A stretch of 64,000 nucleotides of DNA from Methanomassiliicoccales archaeon (GTDB lineage: Archaea > Thermoplasmatota > Thermoplasmata > Methanomassiliicoccales > JACIVX01), in assembly GCA_014361295.1 (NCBI GenBank), contig JACIVX010000001.1:1210293-1274292 (forward strand), read 5' to 3'. Position numbers and translations under genes: made by a program. Every line of letters starts with the position of its first letter. Position 1 is the stretch's first letter. Below are positions 28,962 to 37,901 of the stretch, one piece after another. Below the pieces are notes generated by a model that saw only the letters and a list, made by a program, of their open reading frames with translations, made no database searches and was not told the DNA's origin.

Positions 28962-29408
28962 TCATCCTTCGAATTTACGAACACGGACGTTGCTCTCGCT
29001 CAGGATTTTCTTCGAGAGTTCATCAATGTATTCGTCTTTATACACGACTTCTTCGATTCCAGCGTTGACAAGGATCTTTGCACAGAGGACGCATGGAAAA
29101 TTTGTCGTGTAGATCGTAGCGCCCTTAATACTCACACCGAAATACGCCGCCTGAATGACCGCATTCTGTTCGGCGTGTACCCCACGACAGAGTTCGTGTC
29201 TCGTCCCCGATTCGATGTGATTCTGCGCTCTCACGCAACCGACTTCCTCGCAGTGTTTAAGTCCGCGAGGTGCGCCGTTGTAACCTGTCGTAAGTACTCT
29301 CTTCTCCTTGACGATCACGGCACCAACCTGTCTACGAAGACAGGTCGACCGCGTGGCTACAAGCTCTGCCATTTTCATGAAATAAGTATCATTATCAGGT
29401 CTTGTCAT
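28962..29408 (-). CDS. dCMP deaminase / ComEB-family cytidine deaminase
   Basis: Zinc deaminase of 148 residues converting dCMP to dUMP for thymidylate synthesis. The zinc signature is complete: HAEQNA (His ligand and catalytic Glu) and PCVLCA (two Cys ligands). Family motifs GAVIVKEKRVLTTGYNGAPRGLKHC and the extra zinc or structural Cys residues in CEEVGCVRA are present. It is divergent from the signal peptidase gene. Confidence 0.93.
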   Translation of the reverse strand: MTRPDNDTYFMKMAELVATRSTCLRRQVGAVIVKEKRVLTTGYNGAPRGLKHCEEVGCVRAQNHIESGTRHELCRGVHAEQNAVIQAAYFGVSIKGATIYTTNFPCVLCAKILVNAGIEEVVYKDEYIDELSKKILSESNVRVRKFEG

Positions 29409-29550
29409 TGTTAGAAGGCGTATTGTCGATTCCTATATCCAATTTTTGCATCTCAACGGGTGAGCTCGAATCTCTTGATCATCAGGTTGCCTCGAACGGC
29501 CCAATTCTTTATAATAAAAGATGCTAATCAGCAACTTGGTCAGTGACTCG

Positions 29551-30624
29551 ATGGTCAATATGGCGATCCAGAAAGTGCTCATCAATATCGGAATCGCGGC
29601 AGCTACCATTCTGATTATTTTTTCCCTGCTTTTCGCCTACAGTTCAGTCTGGCCTCCACTTGTCGTTGTCGAATCGAGCAGCATGCAGCATAGCGACTCG
29701 AGGAGCTTCATCGGTGTCATCGATACAGGAGACATCGTGATTGTGAAGAAGGCGCGCAGCGATAATATCGTAACATATATCGAGGGGATTGCAAGAGGGC
29801 ATATGACTTATGGCGAATACGGCGACGTGATTATCTATAAGAAAGGTGATAATTCACCTTCTACGCCGATCATTCACAGAGCATTTTGCAGAATCATTTA
29901 TAATGCCACTGGTGGCGGTTTCGATATTCCCTCGCTTTCATCGCTTCCCGAGTGGCAGTGGAAAGTTCTCCCCCAAGGCGAGCATGTATGGTGGAATCTC
30001 CGGACGGTTGTCGAGATTTACGGCGTTGGATACCTGAATGTGACCGTTCGTCTCGATCTCCGCAGCATACTTCAGTATTTTGAATCACATAATGTGACAC
30101 CTCATGGCGGTTTCATCACGATGGGCGACCATAATGTCATCAGCGATAATGGCATTCTTTATGGATACTATGATCAAATCTCGATTTTTCGCGAACCCGT
30201 AAGGGACGATTGGGTTGTCGGAATAGCGCGTGGAGAGATACCGTGGTTCGGATTGCTTAAGCTATGGGCTGGCGGAGACGCGCCCCCCAATGTTCCTGAG
30301 AACAGTAAAACGAACCTGTTTATCACAATCGCTGCCATTATCGTCGTGCCCATCGGGATCGACGCTCTCAATTTTGTACTTAAGAGAAAAGGGATAGAGA
30401 TCTTTGGTTGGACTAAAAAATTCAATCTTAGACAGCTTTTCAAAAAAAGTAAATCTGAAAAGCCGCCCAATGCACAAAATGTCACTAACAAGGATGATAA
30501 GACCGTAGAAATGAAGATCGATAAAGATAAGAAGAAAACGAGAGCACCTATAAAGATCGATGAAAATCAAGAGCAAGGAGGAAAAAAGAAAAAACGGGAA
30601 AAAAGCGGATCAAGAGAGAAATGA
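29551..30624 (+). CDS. signal peptidase I (archaeal/ER S26B type) with long basic tail
   Basis: Membrane-bound serine protease that removes secretion signal peptides. The N-terminal membrane helix (about residues 10-34) is followed by the catalytic Ser in ESSSMQH (residue 44), the S26B-type His in TPIIHRA replacing the bacterial Lys, and GDHNVISDN with the catalytic Asp. A second membrane helix lies near residues 245-265 (LFITIAAIIVVPIGIDAL). The last 80 or so residues form a Lys/Glu-rich cytoplasmic tail (KKSKSEKPP... GGKKKKREKSGSREK), unusual for the family. The TATA box at 29508-29517 predicts transcription at about 29538, so the ATG at 29551 is preferred over 29521. Confidence 0.9.
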   Translation: MVNMAIQKVLINIGIAAATILIIFSLLFAYSSVWPPLVVVESSSMQHSDSRSFIGVIDTGDIVIVKKARSDNIVTYIEGIARGHMTYGEYGDVIIYKKGDNSPSTPIIHRAFCRIIYNATGGGFDIPSLSSLPEWQWKVLPQGEHVWWNLRTVVEIYGVGYLNVTVRLDLRSILQYFESHNVTPHGGFITMGDHNVISDNGILYGYYDQISIFREPVRDDWVVGIARGEIPWFGLLKLWAGGDAPPNVPENSKTNLFITIAAIIVVPIGIDALNFVLKRKGIEIFGWTKKFNLRQLFKKSKSEKPPNAQNVTNKDDKTVEMKIDKDKKKTRAPIKIDENQEQGGKKKKREKSGSREK

Positions 30625-30666
30625 TTTTTGTGTCTATCTTTCCTTACTCCGAAGAAAATTTTGTAA

Positions 30667-31902
30667 TCAAATCAATGTTGTCTGGGTTTTAGGCTTGAAA
30701 TTCTTGAGGCCCTGAAGCATCTCGTCCTCCTCGAGTATTTTCTTTGCTTCATGTGGCGGAACACTCAGTTCGATTTCTTTCGTCCGACCGCCTCTGCCGA
30801 ACGATTTGACACGAGCGTGGATGATGCCAAGCATGTCGAGCTCTGAGATAAGATCAGTAATTCTCCTCTGCGTTAGGACGCTTACGCCAACAGCTCTGCT
30901 CAACTCCCTATAAATCTCGTAGACGTCTCCCGTCGTAAGCCTCTCGCGACCTTTCTCTTCATTAATAATAATGCTCATCAGCACGAGTTTTGACTGTGTT
31001 GGCAATGTTCTGATCGCTTCTGTTACGCAATCGAGTTCGATTTTGTTTTTCGCCTTGTAAACGTGCGCCTCCGTGATTTTGTCGTCATGATTGCGTTCTG
31101 CGAGCTCTGCTGCGACTCTTAATAGATCAAGCGCGCGCCGCGCATCACCATGTTCCTGTGCTGCTAAAGCCGCGCAGAGCGGGATAACACTTGGCTCGAG
31201 GACTCCATCCTCGAACGCAAGTTTTGCCCGCTGATTGAGGATGTCCTGCAGCTGTTCAGCGTTATATGGTGGAAAGACCATTTTTTCTTCGCCAAGACGA
31301 CTTTTAACGCGAGGATCGAGGAATTCGGTGAAAGTGAGGTCGTTAGAAATGCCGATCAGCGATACTTTGGCTTTCACGAGGTCATCGTTAATCTTCGATA
31401 AATGATAAAGGATATCATCTCCGCTCTTGTAGACCAATTTGTCGATTTCGTCCAAAACGATAATGTTGACTTTCCCCTCATCTTCAATTCTTTCTCGAAA
31501 AATGTTATAGAGTCTTTCCGTACTCCAGCCGGTGAACGGAATTCTTTCCCCAAAATCGCTGATTAACCTGTTTCCGATGTTCTGAAGAACCCCATACTGG
31601 GTATCAACGACTTCGCAATTCATATAGAAAAAGTTAACGCGATTGGATGTGGCGTCAGCCTTTTTGATCTCATTTCCCAAATACTTCACGCACGCCGTTT
31701 TTCCTGTTCCCGTTTTTCCAAAGATCAATACATTCGAAGGTCTGTCCCCTCGCAAAGCTGTGGCAAGAACTGCCGCCAATTGACTGATCTGCTGCTGCCG
31801 ATGAGGAAGTTCATCCGGAATGTATGATGGCCGTAGGATCTCCCGATTTCTTTTGAACAGCGACTTTGATTTGAGGTACGGTTGAAAGATGTTTTCATCC
31901 AA
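30667..31902 (-). CDS. cdc6: Orc1/Cdc6 replication initiator
   Basis: AAA+ initiator that binds origin ORB elements and helps load MCM. 411 residues: Walker A GKTGTGKT (62-69), Walker B IIVLDEIDKL, sensor 1 LIGISNDLTF, sensor 2 GDARRALDLLR, then a C-terminal winged helix (LTTGDVYEIYRELSRAVGVSVLTQRRITDLISELDMLGII). The start is probably the TTG at 31902, well spaced from GGGGGGAG; the frame begins at 31917. The gene points away from an AT-rich spacer that holds ORB-like repeats, as is usual for archaeal origins. Confidence 0.95.
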   Translation of the reverse strand: MDENIFQPYLKSKSLFKRNREILRPSYIPDELPHRQQQISQLAAVLATALRGDRPSNVLIFGKTGTGKTACVKYLGNEIKKADATSNRVNFFYMNCEVVDTQYGVLQNIGNRLISDFGERIPFTGWSTERLYNIFRERIEDEGKVNIIVLDEIDKLVYKSGDDILYHLSKINDDLVKAKVSLIGISNDLTFTEFLDPRVKSRLGEEKMVFPPYNAEQLQDILNQRAKLAFEDGVLEPSVIPLCAALAAQEHGDARRALDLLRVAAELAERNHDDKITEAHVYKAKNKIELDCVTEAIRTLPTQSKLVLMSIIINEEKGRERLTTGDVYEIYRELSRAVGVSVLTQRRITDLISELDMLGIIHARVKSFGRGGRTKEIELSVPPHEAKKILEEDEMLQGLKNFKPKTQTTLI

Positions 31903-31945
31903 GGGCACTCCCCCCAAATAGCAGAAGGCGCGGGAATAAAATGTC

Positions 31946-31969
31946 CCACCCCTTCATTTCAATTGGAGA
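31946..31969 (-). repeat. ORB-like element 1
   Basis: Minus-strand reading CTCCAATTGAAATGAAGGGG plus flanking GTGG: half-dyad CTCCA/TTGAAA then ATGAAGGGG. The G-run points toward cdc6. It shares its ATGAAGGGG 3' part with element 2. Confidence 0.6.
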
Positions 31970-32102
31970 TTACATCGAAATTCGATTTCCGGAATGAATA
32001 GGATGGTTGATTACAAGAACTTTATTTTTATTCCTCATGAGCGAATTACCGAATTACTGGTTCAAAATAAACTATTTTCTGGCAATAATCTTACTGAGCC
32101 CT

Positions 32103-32127
32103 ACCCCCTTCATTTCCTGTGGAAACT
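32103..32127 (-). repeat. ORB-like element 2
   Basis: Minus-strand reading TTTCCACAGGAAATGAAGGG followed by GGT: a full TTTCC/GGAAA dyad plus G-run, the better match to euryarchaeal ORB consensus. Same orientation as element 1, centre to centre about 157 nt. Confidence 0.7.
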
Positions 32128-32331
32128 TTTTCTTGAATGTTTTCAATGATTTGTAAAGAATTTTTTCTTATCTGGCTAGTTGAGGCATTCCGTGATCATT
32201 GAATAAAATATGAATGCTGCTCGTTTCGCGTGCACGGATCGAGAAATTAAAGGAGTCTTGCTGCCGCGAAATTATGAATACTAAAACGTCCGTTATTGAA
32301 ATGAAATTAAAAGGTCAGGGAGGCAAGAATC

Positions 32332-32754
32332 TTGATTCACAGTTGTGAAGAAGATGTCATCATTGTTAAGCTTGAAGATGGAGAAGATGTACATTCAAGT
32401 TTGATTGAAGTATCTAAGAAATATGGTGTAAAGAATGGATGGGTTCTTGGTGGAGTGGGTATTTTAAGGGAATTTACTCTTGGTTATTTTACAGGAAAGG
32501 AATACATCAAGAAATATTTTGAAAAGCCCCATGAACTATTGTCTCTATCTGGTTCAATAACGATTGGAGCAGAGGTACCAATACATCTTCACTGTTCTGT
32601 TTCAAACGATCAATTTGATGCATTTGGAGGACATTTATTCAAGGGAACGGTCAACGTTCTTAATGAAATATTGATCAAGAAATTCATGACAATAGAGCTT
32701 GGACGGCGCTTAAACCCAAAAACAGGATATTTTGAACTAGACATAAAAGCATAA
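32332..32754 (+). CDS. PPC/DUF296-domain protein (AT-hook-associated fold)
   Basis: 140 residues forming a single PPC (plant and prokaryote conserved) domain: EDVIIVKLEDGEDVHSSLIEVSKKYGVKNGWVLGGVG, then HELLSLSGSIT, the metal-site IHLHCSVSN with GGHLFKGTV, and ELGRRLNPKTGYFEL. In plants this domain is attached to AT-hook DNA-binding proteins; stand-alone archaeal versions are of unknown function. The TTG start is supported by GGGAGG eight bases upstream. It sits directly beside the probable origin, and its codon use is more AT-rich than most of the window. Confidence 0.87.
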   Translation: MIHSCEEDVIIVKLEDGEDVHSSLIEVSKKYGVKNGWVLGGVGILREFTLGYFTGKEYIKKYFEKPHELLSLSGSITIGAEVPIHLHCSVSNDQFDAFGGHLFKGTVNVLNEILIKKFMTIELGRRLNPKTGYFELDIKA

Positions 32755-32861
32755 TGAAAGATTATGTGATTGGAAAACATTGAAAATGTTCGAAAGTTTT
32801 CCAGGTTCTATCGATTCACTTCTTCATTAAATATTCTCAAATACATTTCTAAATAATATCA

Positions 32862-34136
32862 ATGGAAGACAAAAAAAGAGATCCAAATATGAATGAACGG
32901 ACGGCAGCGATTATAACAACCAATGAAAACGTTTCAGAACTTGAAGAGCTGGTAGCATCTGCAGGTTATAAACTGATTTATGAAATTATTCAGCGTAGAA
33001 GCTCTTCAGATCCTTCGACATTCATAGGAAAAGGTAAGATCGATGAGGTCAAAGTCATCCTCAGTAAACGATCTGTGGATGCGATCATAATCAACGGCGA
33101 GCTGAAACCATCGCAACAATATAATCTCGAAAAATTATTGAATGTTAGATGCATCGATCGCATCAGTTTAGTTCTCGAGATTTTCGCGAAGCGCGCAAGT
33201 AGTAAAGAAGCAAAATTACAGGTTGAAAAAGCCAGACTCAAGTATGAGATCCCATTTATTCGAGATTGGATCCACAGGACGAAGAGTGGAGAGCGCGCAG
33301 GTCATTTTTCCAGTGGCGAATATGAAGCGACAGTTTATTATGATCTTATTAAGAAAAGGATTAAAAAAATCGATGATGAACTGAAAAAATTGAGAGAAAA
33401 CCATCTCTACATAAGATTTAAGAAGAGGCCTAAAGCACACGTTATTTCCTTGGCCGGCTATACAAATGCAGGCAAGTCGAGTTTATTTAAAGCTCTTACA
33501 AAAAAGGATACGATTGTCGATTCAAAGATGTTCTCTACACTGAAACCGCTGACAGGGAGAATTGCTGATATTAAAGAAGATCTCGTTTTGATCGATACGA
33601 TCGGTTTTCTTGATAGTCTACCGATTTTTCTTGTTGAATCCTTTAAGAATACGATTGATGATATCTTTACCGCTGATCTTGTCTTACTTATTCTAGATAT
33701 ATCTGACCCTCTTTCTGAAATCGAAAGAAAACTCAACGCATCTCTAAAGATTCTATTACCTGAGATGGATCTTAGAAAAGTTATATTTGTTTTAAACAAA
33801 ATTGATAAACTAGAATATTCTGAGATTGAAAAGAGAATAGAATTTGTTTCAAGTCGAATTCAATCGAAAAATATTGTTGCTGTATCGGCTGTAACAGGAA
33901 CTGGACTTAATTCCCTTATTGATATGATCAGACGCTATTTTAATAATTCTGAACATTTAGAACTGCGTTTGCCATATACCGAGGAAACGAACTCTATCAT
34001 TTCCTGGCTTAGCAAAAACACCATAATTAGTGATATCGTTTATGACGACGAAATCAGGATTTCTATTGAATGTGAGAGATCATTAAGGGAGAGCTTAATA
34101 CAAAGAGCGGTGAAATTGAGCCAACCAAAGTTATAG
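32862..34136 (+). CDS. hflX: GTPase HflX
   Basis: 424-residue ribosome-associated GTPase that rescues stalled or heat-damaged ribosomes in bacteria. N-terminal HflX domain (SDPSTFIGKGKIDEVK...AIIINGELKPSQQYNLEKLL), coiled linker with SGERAGHFSSGEYE, then the G domain: G1 GYTNAGKSS, G2 region FSTLKPLTGRI (the family's characteristic switch I), G3 DTIGF, G4 NKID. Spacing before the ATG has a TATA-like TTAAATATT about 33 nt upstream. It is more AT-rich than most genes here, as is its PPC neighbour. Confidence 0.93.
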   Translation: MEDKKRDPNMNERTAAIITTNENVSELEELVASAGYKLIYEIIQRRSSSDPSTFIGKGKIDEVKVILSKRSVDAIIINGELKPSQQYNLEKLLNVRCIDRISLVLEIFAKRASSKEAKLQVEKARLKYEIPFIRDWIHRTKSGERAGHFSSGEYEATVYYDLIKKRIKKIDDELKKLRENHLYIRFKKRPKAHVISLAGYTNAGKSSLFKALTKKDTIVDSKMFSTLKPLTGRIADIKEDLVLIDTIGFLDSLPIFLVESFKNTIDDIFTADLVLLILDISDPLSEIERKLNASLKILLPEMDLRKVIFVLNKIDKLEYSEIEKRIEFVSSRIQSKNIVAVSAVTGTGLNSLIDMIRRYFNNSEHLELRLPYTEETNSIISWLSKNTIISDIVYDDEIRISIECERSLRESLIQRAVKLSQPKL

Positions 34137-34183
34137 ACATAATGAATCTGTACAAGGAACGTTCGAGGGTGTTAGTTTCTCTC

Positions 34184-34203
34184 TCCAGTGGAAATAAAGG
34201 GGT
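34184..34203 (+). repeat. ORB-like element 3 (distal, opposite orientation)
   Basis: TCCAGTGGAAATAAAGGGGT, the closest match in the window to the euryarchaeal ORB consensus (TTCCA-n-TGGAAA-n-GGGG). It lies between hflX and a convergent membrane-protein gene, about 2.1 kb from the two elements beside cdc6 and in the opposite orientation. Confidence 0.65.
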
Positions 34204-34250
34204 CTCTCTCCGATGAAAACTCTCTTACCTACTTGATCAGCAAAGCGCCG

Positions 34251-34706
34251 TCATTTTATCTTTAATTCACTCTTCTTCACCTCGAGTTCTCTTTGATATT
34301 TCGATGGAAGTTTCCAAGCCATATATTCAATGTCATCTAGGTTTGTGATGAATTCAGACTTGCTTCTCGTCGCGAGCAATTTCTTGTATTTTGTAAGTGT
34401 TGACAAGAATCTCCAGAACCAAACACCTCCCGAAATGACAAAAATCAATCCCACTATCAGCAACCAGTAAGCCCATCCTGTCGAGATCAGAGAGATCTCC
34501 GTGAAAAGAGACATCAAAGCAAGTTCGAGGAGTACGAAGCCGAACAGCAAGAGTCCAACAGAAAATACAGGTGCCCACTCAACATGAATCGGTTTTCCCA
34601 TGAGCAAGGCATCAACAGGGAAACTTTTCAATTTTTCTGATGCTCGAACATTTTGATTCGTTGACCAGCAATCTATTGACCGGTAGTAGAAATATTGAAA
34701 TTGCAT
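34251..34706 (-). CDS. membrane protein of unknown function
   Basis: 151-residue protein with two to three membrane helices (about residues 47-70, 76-97) and a charged C-terminal cytoplasmic tail ending LPSKYQRELEVKKSELKIK. No recognised domain. The start is uncertain: an ATG at 34601 would remove the first 35 polar residues, while the ATG at 34706 has a weak TATA element upstream. It is convergent with hflX. Confidence 0.65.
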   Translation of the reverse strand: MQFQYFYYRSIDCWSTNQNVRASEKLKSFPVDALLMGKPIHVEWAPVFSVGLLLFGFVLLELALMSLFTEISLISTGWAYWLLIVGLIFVISGGVWFWRFLSTLTKYKKLLATRSKSEFITNLDDIEYMAWKLPSKYQRELEVKKSELKIK

Positions 34707-34769
34707 GCGATGGAGATTAATGTGATTGTAGTCACAAATTCCACTTTTTTATCGAAAATTGCGCGATTG

Positions 34770-35159
34770 ATGATCCCTGAGCGGACGATTGCACTCCTTT
34801 GTGTTTTAGCGGCAATGAGCATCGGCACACTCCTTCTCATCAGCGACTTCAACGTCCATACGATTACAAACTTTGATGATCTTTTACAAGAAAAGGGCCA
34901 TCGCGTGCGCTTGATCTGCTCGATCGAGAGTATCCAGAAGAGTAAGAACGGTTGGATCTTCCAGCTTTCAGACTCATTCGGTCACGAAATTCGTGCCTTC
35001 TGCGAATTTTCGTTGATAGATGATGAGGCATTAGAACTCGGATCCGTGGTTATGATGCTTGTGGATGTCGGGGACGATGGGAACTTTGTTTTCATCAAAT
35101 CAATCGAGCCCTACGGTTCAGATCTGATAAACTTGTCCTCCCATCTTGTTGCCGTGTGA
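34770..35159 (+). CDS. membrane-anchored OB-fold-like protein
   Basis: About 129 residues: an N-terminal membrane helix or uncleaved signal (TIALLCVLAAMSIGTLLLISDF) followed by a beta-rich domain (GHRVRLICSIESIQKSKNGWIFQLSDSFGHEIRAFCEF ... LGSVVMMLVDVGDDGNFVFIKSI) with the strand order of an OB fold. Such domains bind nucleic acid or oligosaccharide; here the domain would be outside the membrane. The frame extends upstream to 34695 and could start at 34710, but 34770 puts the membrane helix at the N terminus. Function unknown. Confidence 0.65.
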   Translation: MIPERTIALLCVLAAMSIGTLLLISDFNVHTITNFDDLLQEKGHRVRLICSIESIQKSKNGWIFQLSDSFGHEIRAFCEFSLIDDEALELGSVVMMLVDVGDDGNFVFIKSIEPYGSDLINLSSHLVAV

Positions 35160-35277
35160 TTAAACAAATTCTCATTGGGAGCATTCAGCTGAAAAGATGT
35201 GTTTTCGAGTGTACGGAGTTTGCGAAAGGTTAAAGAACCGTTTCAACCCGTGTCTTCCCAGTTTAGAGTGACACAAA

Positions 35278-36633
35278 ATGATCGTCGCGTTTGACGATAC
35301 CGATTCAACAGAAGGTATGTGCACAACTTTTCTTGCGACCAAGATCATCGAAGAGCTTGAAGGCTTCGATCTTATCGGATTGCCTCGCCTCGTTCGCCTC
35401 AATCCCGCGGTACCATGGAAGACGCGCGGTAATGGGGCGATTGCCATGCGCTTTGGAATTGGACGGGGAAAGAAGATGCTAATCGGGATGATCTCTGGGT
35501 CGCCAATCTATTCATATGAAAGGGGAAGAAGTGACGCAAATCCCGAGGAGATCGCTCAGCAATGCGGCGAAGTCGTCAAGCGGTGGGCGAGAACGGACGA
35601 GGGTGCGAGTCCTGGTCTCATCGTCTCACCGATGAAACCAAAGGAGTCTTTCTACTGGCAAGCGGTTCGTGGTATCGTAGAAAAGGAGCTTGTAGAGGAG
35701 GAACTGAAAAGGCTCGGTGCTGCCAAGTTCGAACTTTCAGGCGGAAGAGGAATCATTGGTGCGACGGCTGCGGCCGCCTGGAAACCGAAAGATCGAACGT
35801 ATGAGATCATCACTTACCGTTTCGAGAATAAATGGGGAACAGAGCGTGAAATCGATGATAATACAGTGAGGTCATTGGACTCCACATTTCCATCGACGTT
35901 CAATAATTATGATGCTGAAGTAGGAAGAATCGCGATCGCTCCACATTCGCCATGTCCTATTCTCTTTGGCATCAGAGGCGACGATGTAAACGAACTCATC
36001 CCTGCGATGCGGTCGATCAAGGGTGAATTAGTAGAGCGCTGGCTCGTCTATCTCACCAATCAGGGAACGGACGATCACATCATTACGGATTGGGAGGAAT
36101 TGATTCCATGCAGATCTTACGCGGTTGAGGGTGTTGTACTCAGCAAACCTCTCACGATCAAGGGAGGACATGTAGTTTTTAAGCTGCGACCAGATCGGTC
36201 TCGCACGCCGATTGATTGTACGGCGTACGAACCCTCGAAGAGTTTTAGAGATGTGGTCCGGGCGCTTGATCCTGGTGATCGAATCGTCGTTTATGGGGAG
36301 CTGAGGAACGAGCCTAGGACGCTCAACATCGAAAAAATGAGAATCGTTGAACTTGTTGAATCGAGAGAGAAAATCGGGAATCCGATTTGCCCTTCTTGCG
36401 GGAAACGCATGAAATCGATTGGAAGAGACTCTGGCTATCGGTGTCGCAGATGCGGAAGGAAAGCATCCGAAGCAGATGCTGAATACCGCGCCGTCTCCCG
36501 GTCAATTCAAATCGGATGGTACGAACCTCCAGTTTGCTCCCGCAGACATCTAAGCAAACCGCTGAAGAGAATTCTGCAGCAACCGCTACGATTTAGTCAA
36601 TCAACGATGAAAACTCAGGCAATTTTAAAATAA
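35278..36633 (+). CDS. tiaS: tRNA(Ile2) 2-agmatinylcytidine synthetase TiaS
   Basis: Attaches agmatine to C34 of tRNA-Ile2 with ATP, letting the anticodon CAU read AUA. 451 residues. The N-terminal signature IVAFDDTDSTEGMCTTFLA is followed by the kinase-like TCKD region (GLPRLVRLNPAVPWKTRGNGAIAMRFG), the ferredoxin-like domain, an OB fold (RSYAVEGVVLSKPLTIKGGHVVFKL) and a zinc ribbon (CPSCGK...CRRCG), the canonical order. An archaeon-specific essential enzyme. Confidence 0.94.
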   Translation: MIVAFDDTDSTEGMCTTFLATKIIEELEGFDLIGLPRLVRLNPAVPWKTRGNGAIAMRFGIGRGKKMLIGMISGSPIYSYERGRSDANPEEIAQQCGEVVKRWARTDEGASPGLIVSPMKPKESFYWQAVRGIVEKELVEEELKRLGAAKFELSGGRGIIGATAAAAWKPKDRTYEIITYRFENKWGTEREIDDNTVRSLDSTFPSTFNNYDAEVGRIAIAPHSPCPILFGIRGDDVNELIPAMRSIKGELVERWLVYLTNQGTDDHIITDWEELIPCRSYAVEGVVLSKPLTIKGGHVVFKLRPDRSRTPIDCTAYEPSKSFRDVVRALDPGDRIVVYGELRNEPRTLNIEKMRIVELVESREKIGNPICPSCGKRMKSIGRDSGYRCRRCGRKASEADAEYRAVSRSIQIGWYEPPVCSRRHLSKPLKRILQQPLRFSQSTMKTQAILK

Positions 36634-36697
36634 TCACCAATCGTTAGTCACGCAGCAAAGTCACGACTGTCATTTGAAGAACGAGGAGTGGTACTCG

Positions 36698-37873
36698 ATG
36701 AAAGAGGTTGTTATACTCAGCGCTGTTCGAACAGCCGTTGGAAAGTTCGGTGGGGCGCTCAAAGACATCCCAGTTTACGATCTCGGGGCGCACGTGATCA
36801 AGGAAAGCGTGGCAAGGGCGCAACTTGAGCCTACTGACATTCAGGAATGCATCATGGGCATTTGTCTTCCCGCCGGCGTCGGGCAGAATCCAGCAAGAAT
36901 GGCGGCAATCAGGGCGGGTCTCCCTTATGAGATCGGCGCGCTCAATATTAGCAAGATGTGCGGATCTGGACTGAAGGCAGTCATGCTCGCAGCGAATGCA
37001 ATCAAAGCCGGGGAATACGATGTGATTGTTGCTGGCGGAATGGAAAACATGAGTGCAGCGCCATATTTGCTCCCACAGGCCCGGTGGGGTTATCGGATGA
37101 ATGACGGCAAAGTCGTCGACCATATGATTTTCGACGGCCTATTGGATTCGAATACGGGCATGCTGATGGGGATGACAGGTGAAATTGTGGCGGAGAAATA
37201 TGGGGTGACGAGGGAAGACGCGGATCTCCTCGCATATCAAAGCCATACCAAAGCGCTCGAGGCAATTCGATCTGGGCGTTTTGAGAAAGAAATCATTCCA
37301 TTCAAGATCAGCACGAAGAAGGGTGACATCGAGTTTAAGGTTGATGAAGGCGTTCGTCCAGATATCTCCTTGGAGTCGCTGGCAAAATTAAAACCGGTTT
37401 TCAAGAAAGATGGCATCGTCACAGCGGGAAACGCGTCACAGATCAGTGACGGGGCCGCAGCGGTCGTCGTCGCCTCGCGAGAATTCGCGGAGGAAAGGGG
37501 GATTAAACCGATGGCGACGATCATCGATTATAACACTGGTGGGGTTAAACCAGAATATATCATGGAAGCGCCGATTCCAACGGTTAGGGCGCTTCTCAAG
37601 AGAAATAATATGACTATCGATCACATCGATCTCTTCGAACACAACGAAGCCTTCGCGACGGCCTCCGTTGCCGTTAAGCGAGAACTGAATATTCCCGAAG
37701 AAATATTCAACGTTAACGGTGGAGCGGTGGCACTCGGTCACCCAATCGGGTGCAGTGGTGCGAGAGTTCTGACAACGCTTCTCTACGCGATGCACGATAG
37801 AAATAAGGAAACTGGTTTGGCAACGTTATGCCTTGGCGGTGGAAACGCCGTCGCCATGATCGTTAAAAAATAA
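36698..37873 (+). CDS. acetyl-CoA acetyltransferase (thiolase)
   Basis: 391-residue thiolase joining or cleaving acetoacetyl-CoA and longer 3-ketoacyl-CoA. The three catalytic motifs are present: the nucleophilic Cys in ISKMCGSGLKAVM, NVNGGAVALGHPIGCSGAR (His, Cys) and GLATLCLGGGNAVAMI. The sequence resembles the bacterial AtoB/PhaA type rather than the archaeal thiolase that works with HMG-CoA synthase and DUF35. The ATG at 36698 follows GAGGAG; the frame begins at 36674. It is followed 28 nt later by 3-hydroxyacyl-CoA dehydrogenase, so both probably act in acyl-CoA (butyrate-type or beta-oxidation) metabolism. Confidence 0.95.
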   Translation: MKEVVILSAVRTAVGKFGGALKDIPVYDLGAHVIKESVARAQLEPTDIQECIMGICLPAGVGQNPARMAAIRAGLPYEIGALNISKMCGSGLKAVMLAANAIKAGEYDVIVAGGMENMSAAPYLLPQARWGYRMNDGKVVDHMIFDGLLDSNTGMLMGMTGEIVAEKYGVTREDADLLAYQSHTKALEAIRSGRFEKEIIPFKISTKKGDIEFKVDEGVRPDISLESLAKLKPVFKKDGIVTAGNASQISDGAAAVVVASREFAEERGIKPMATIIDYNTGGVKPEYIMEAPIPTVRALLKRNNMTIDHIDLFEHNEAFATASVAVKRELNIPEEIFNVNGGAVALGHPIGCSGARVLTTLLYAMHDRNKETGLATLCLGGGNAVAMIVKK

Positions 37874-37901
37874 AAGACAATGACGGTTTGGGGGGAATGA
37901 G

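Larger units (their letters stand above)
31903..32331. other. probable replication origin (oriC) next to cdc6
   Basis: 429-nt AT-rich spacer without ORFs, upstream of cdc6. It holds two same-orientation ORB-like elements, read on the minus strand as CTCCAATTGAAATGAAGGGG and TTTCCACAGGAAATGAAGGG, separated by about 150 nt of AT-rich sequence that could be the duplex-unwinding element. Archaeal origins commonly sit beside orc1/cdc6 with ORBs in this form, a dyad TTCCA-TGGAA followed by a G-run. The cdc6 promoter must also lie here. Confidence 0.7.
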
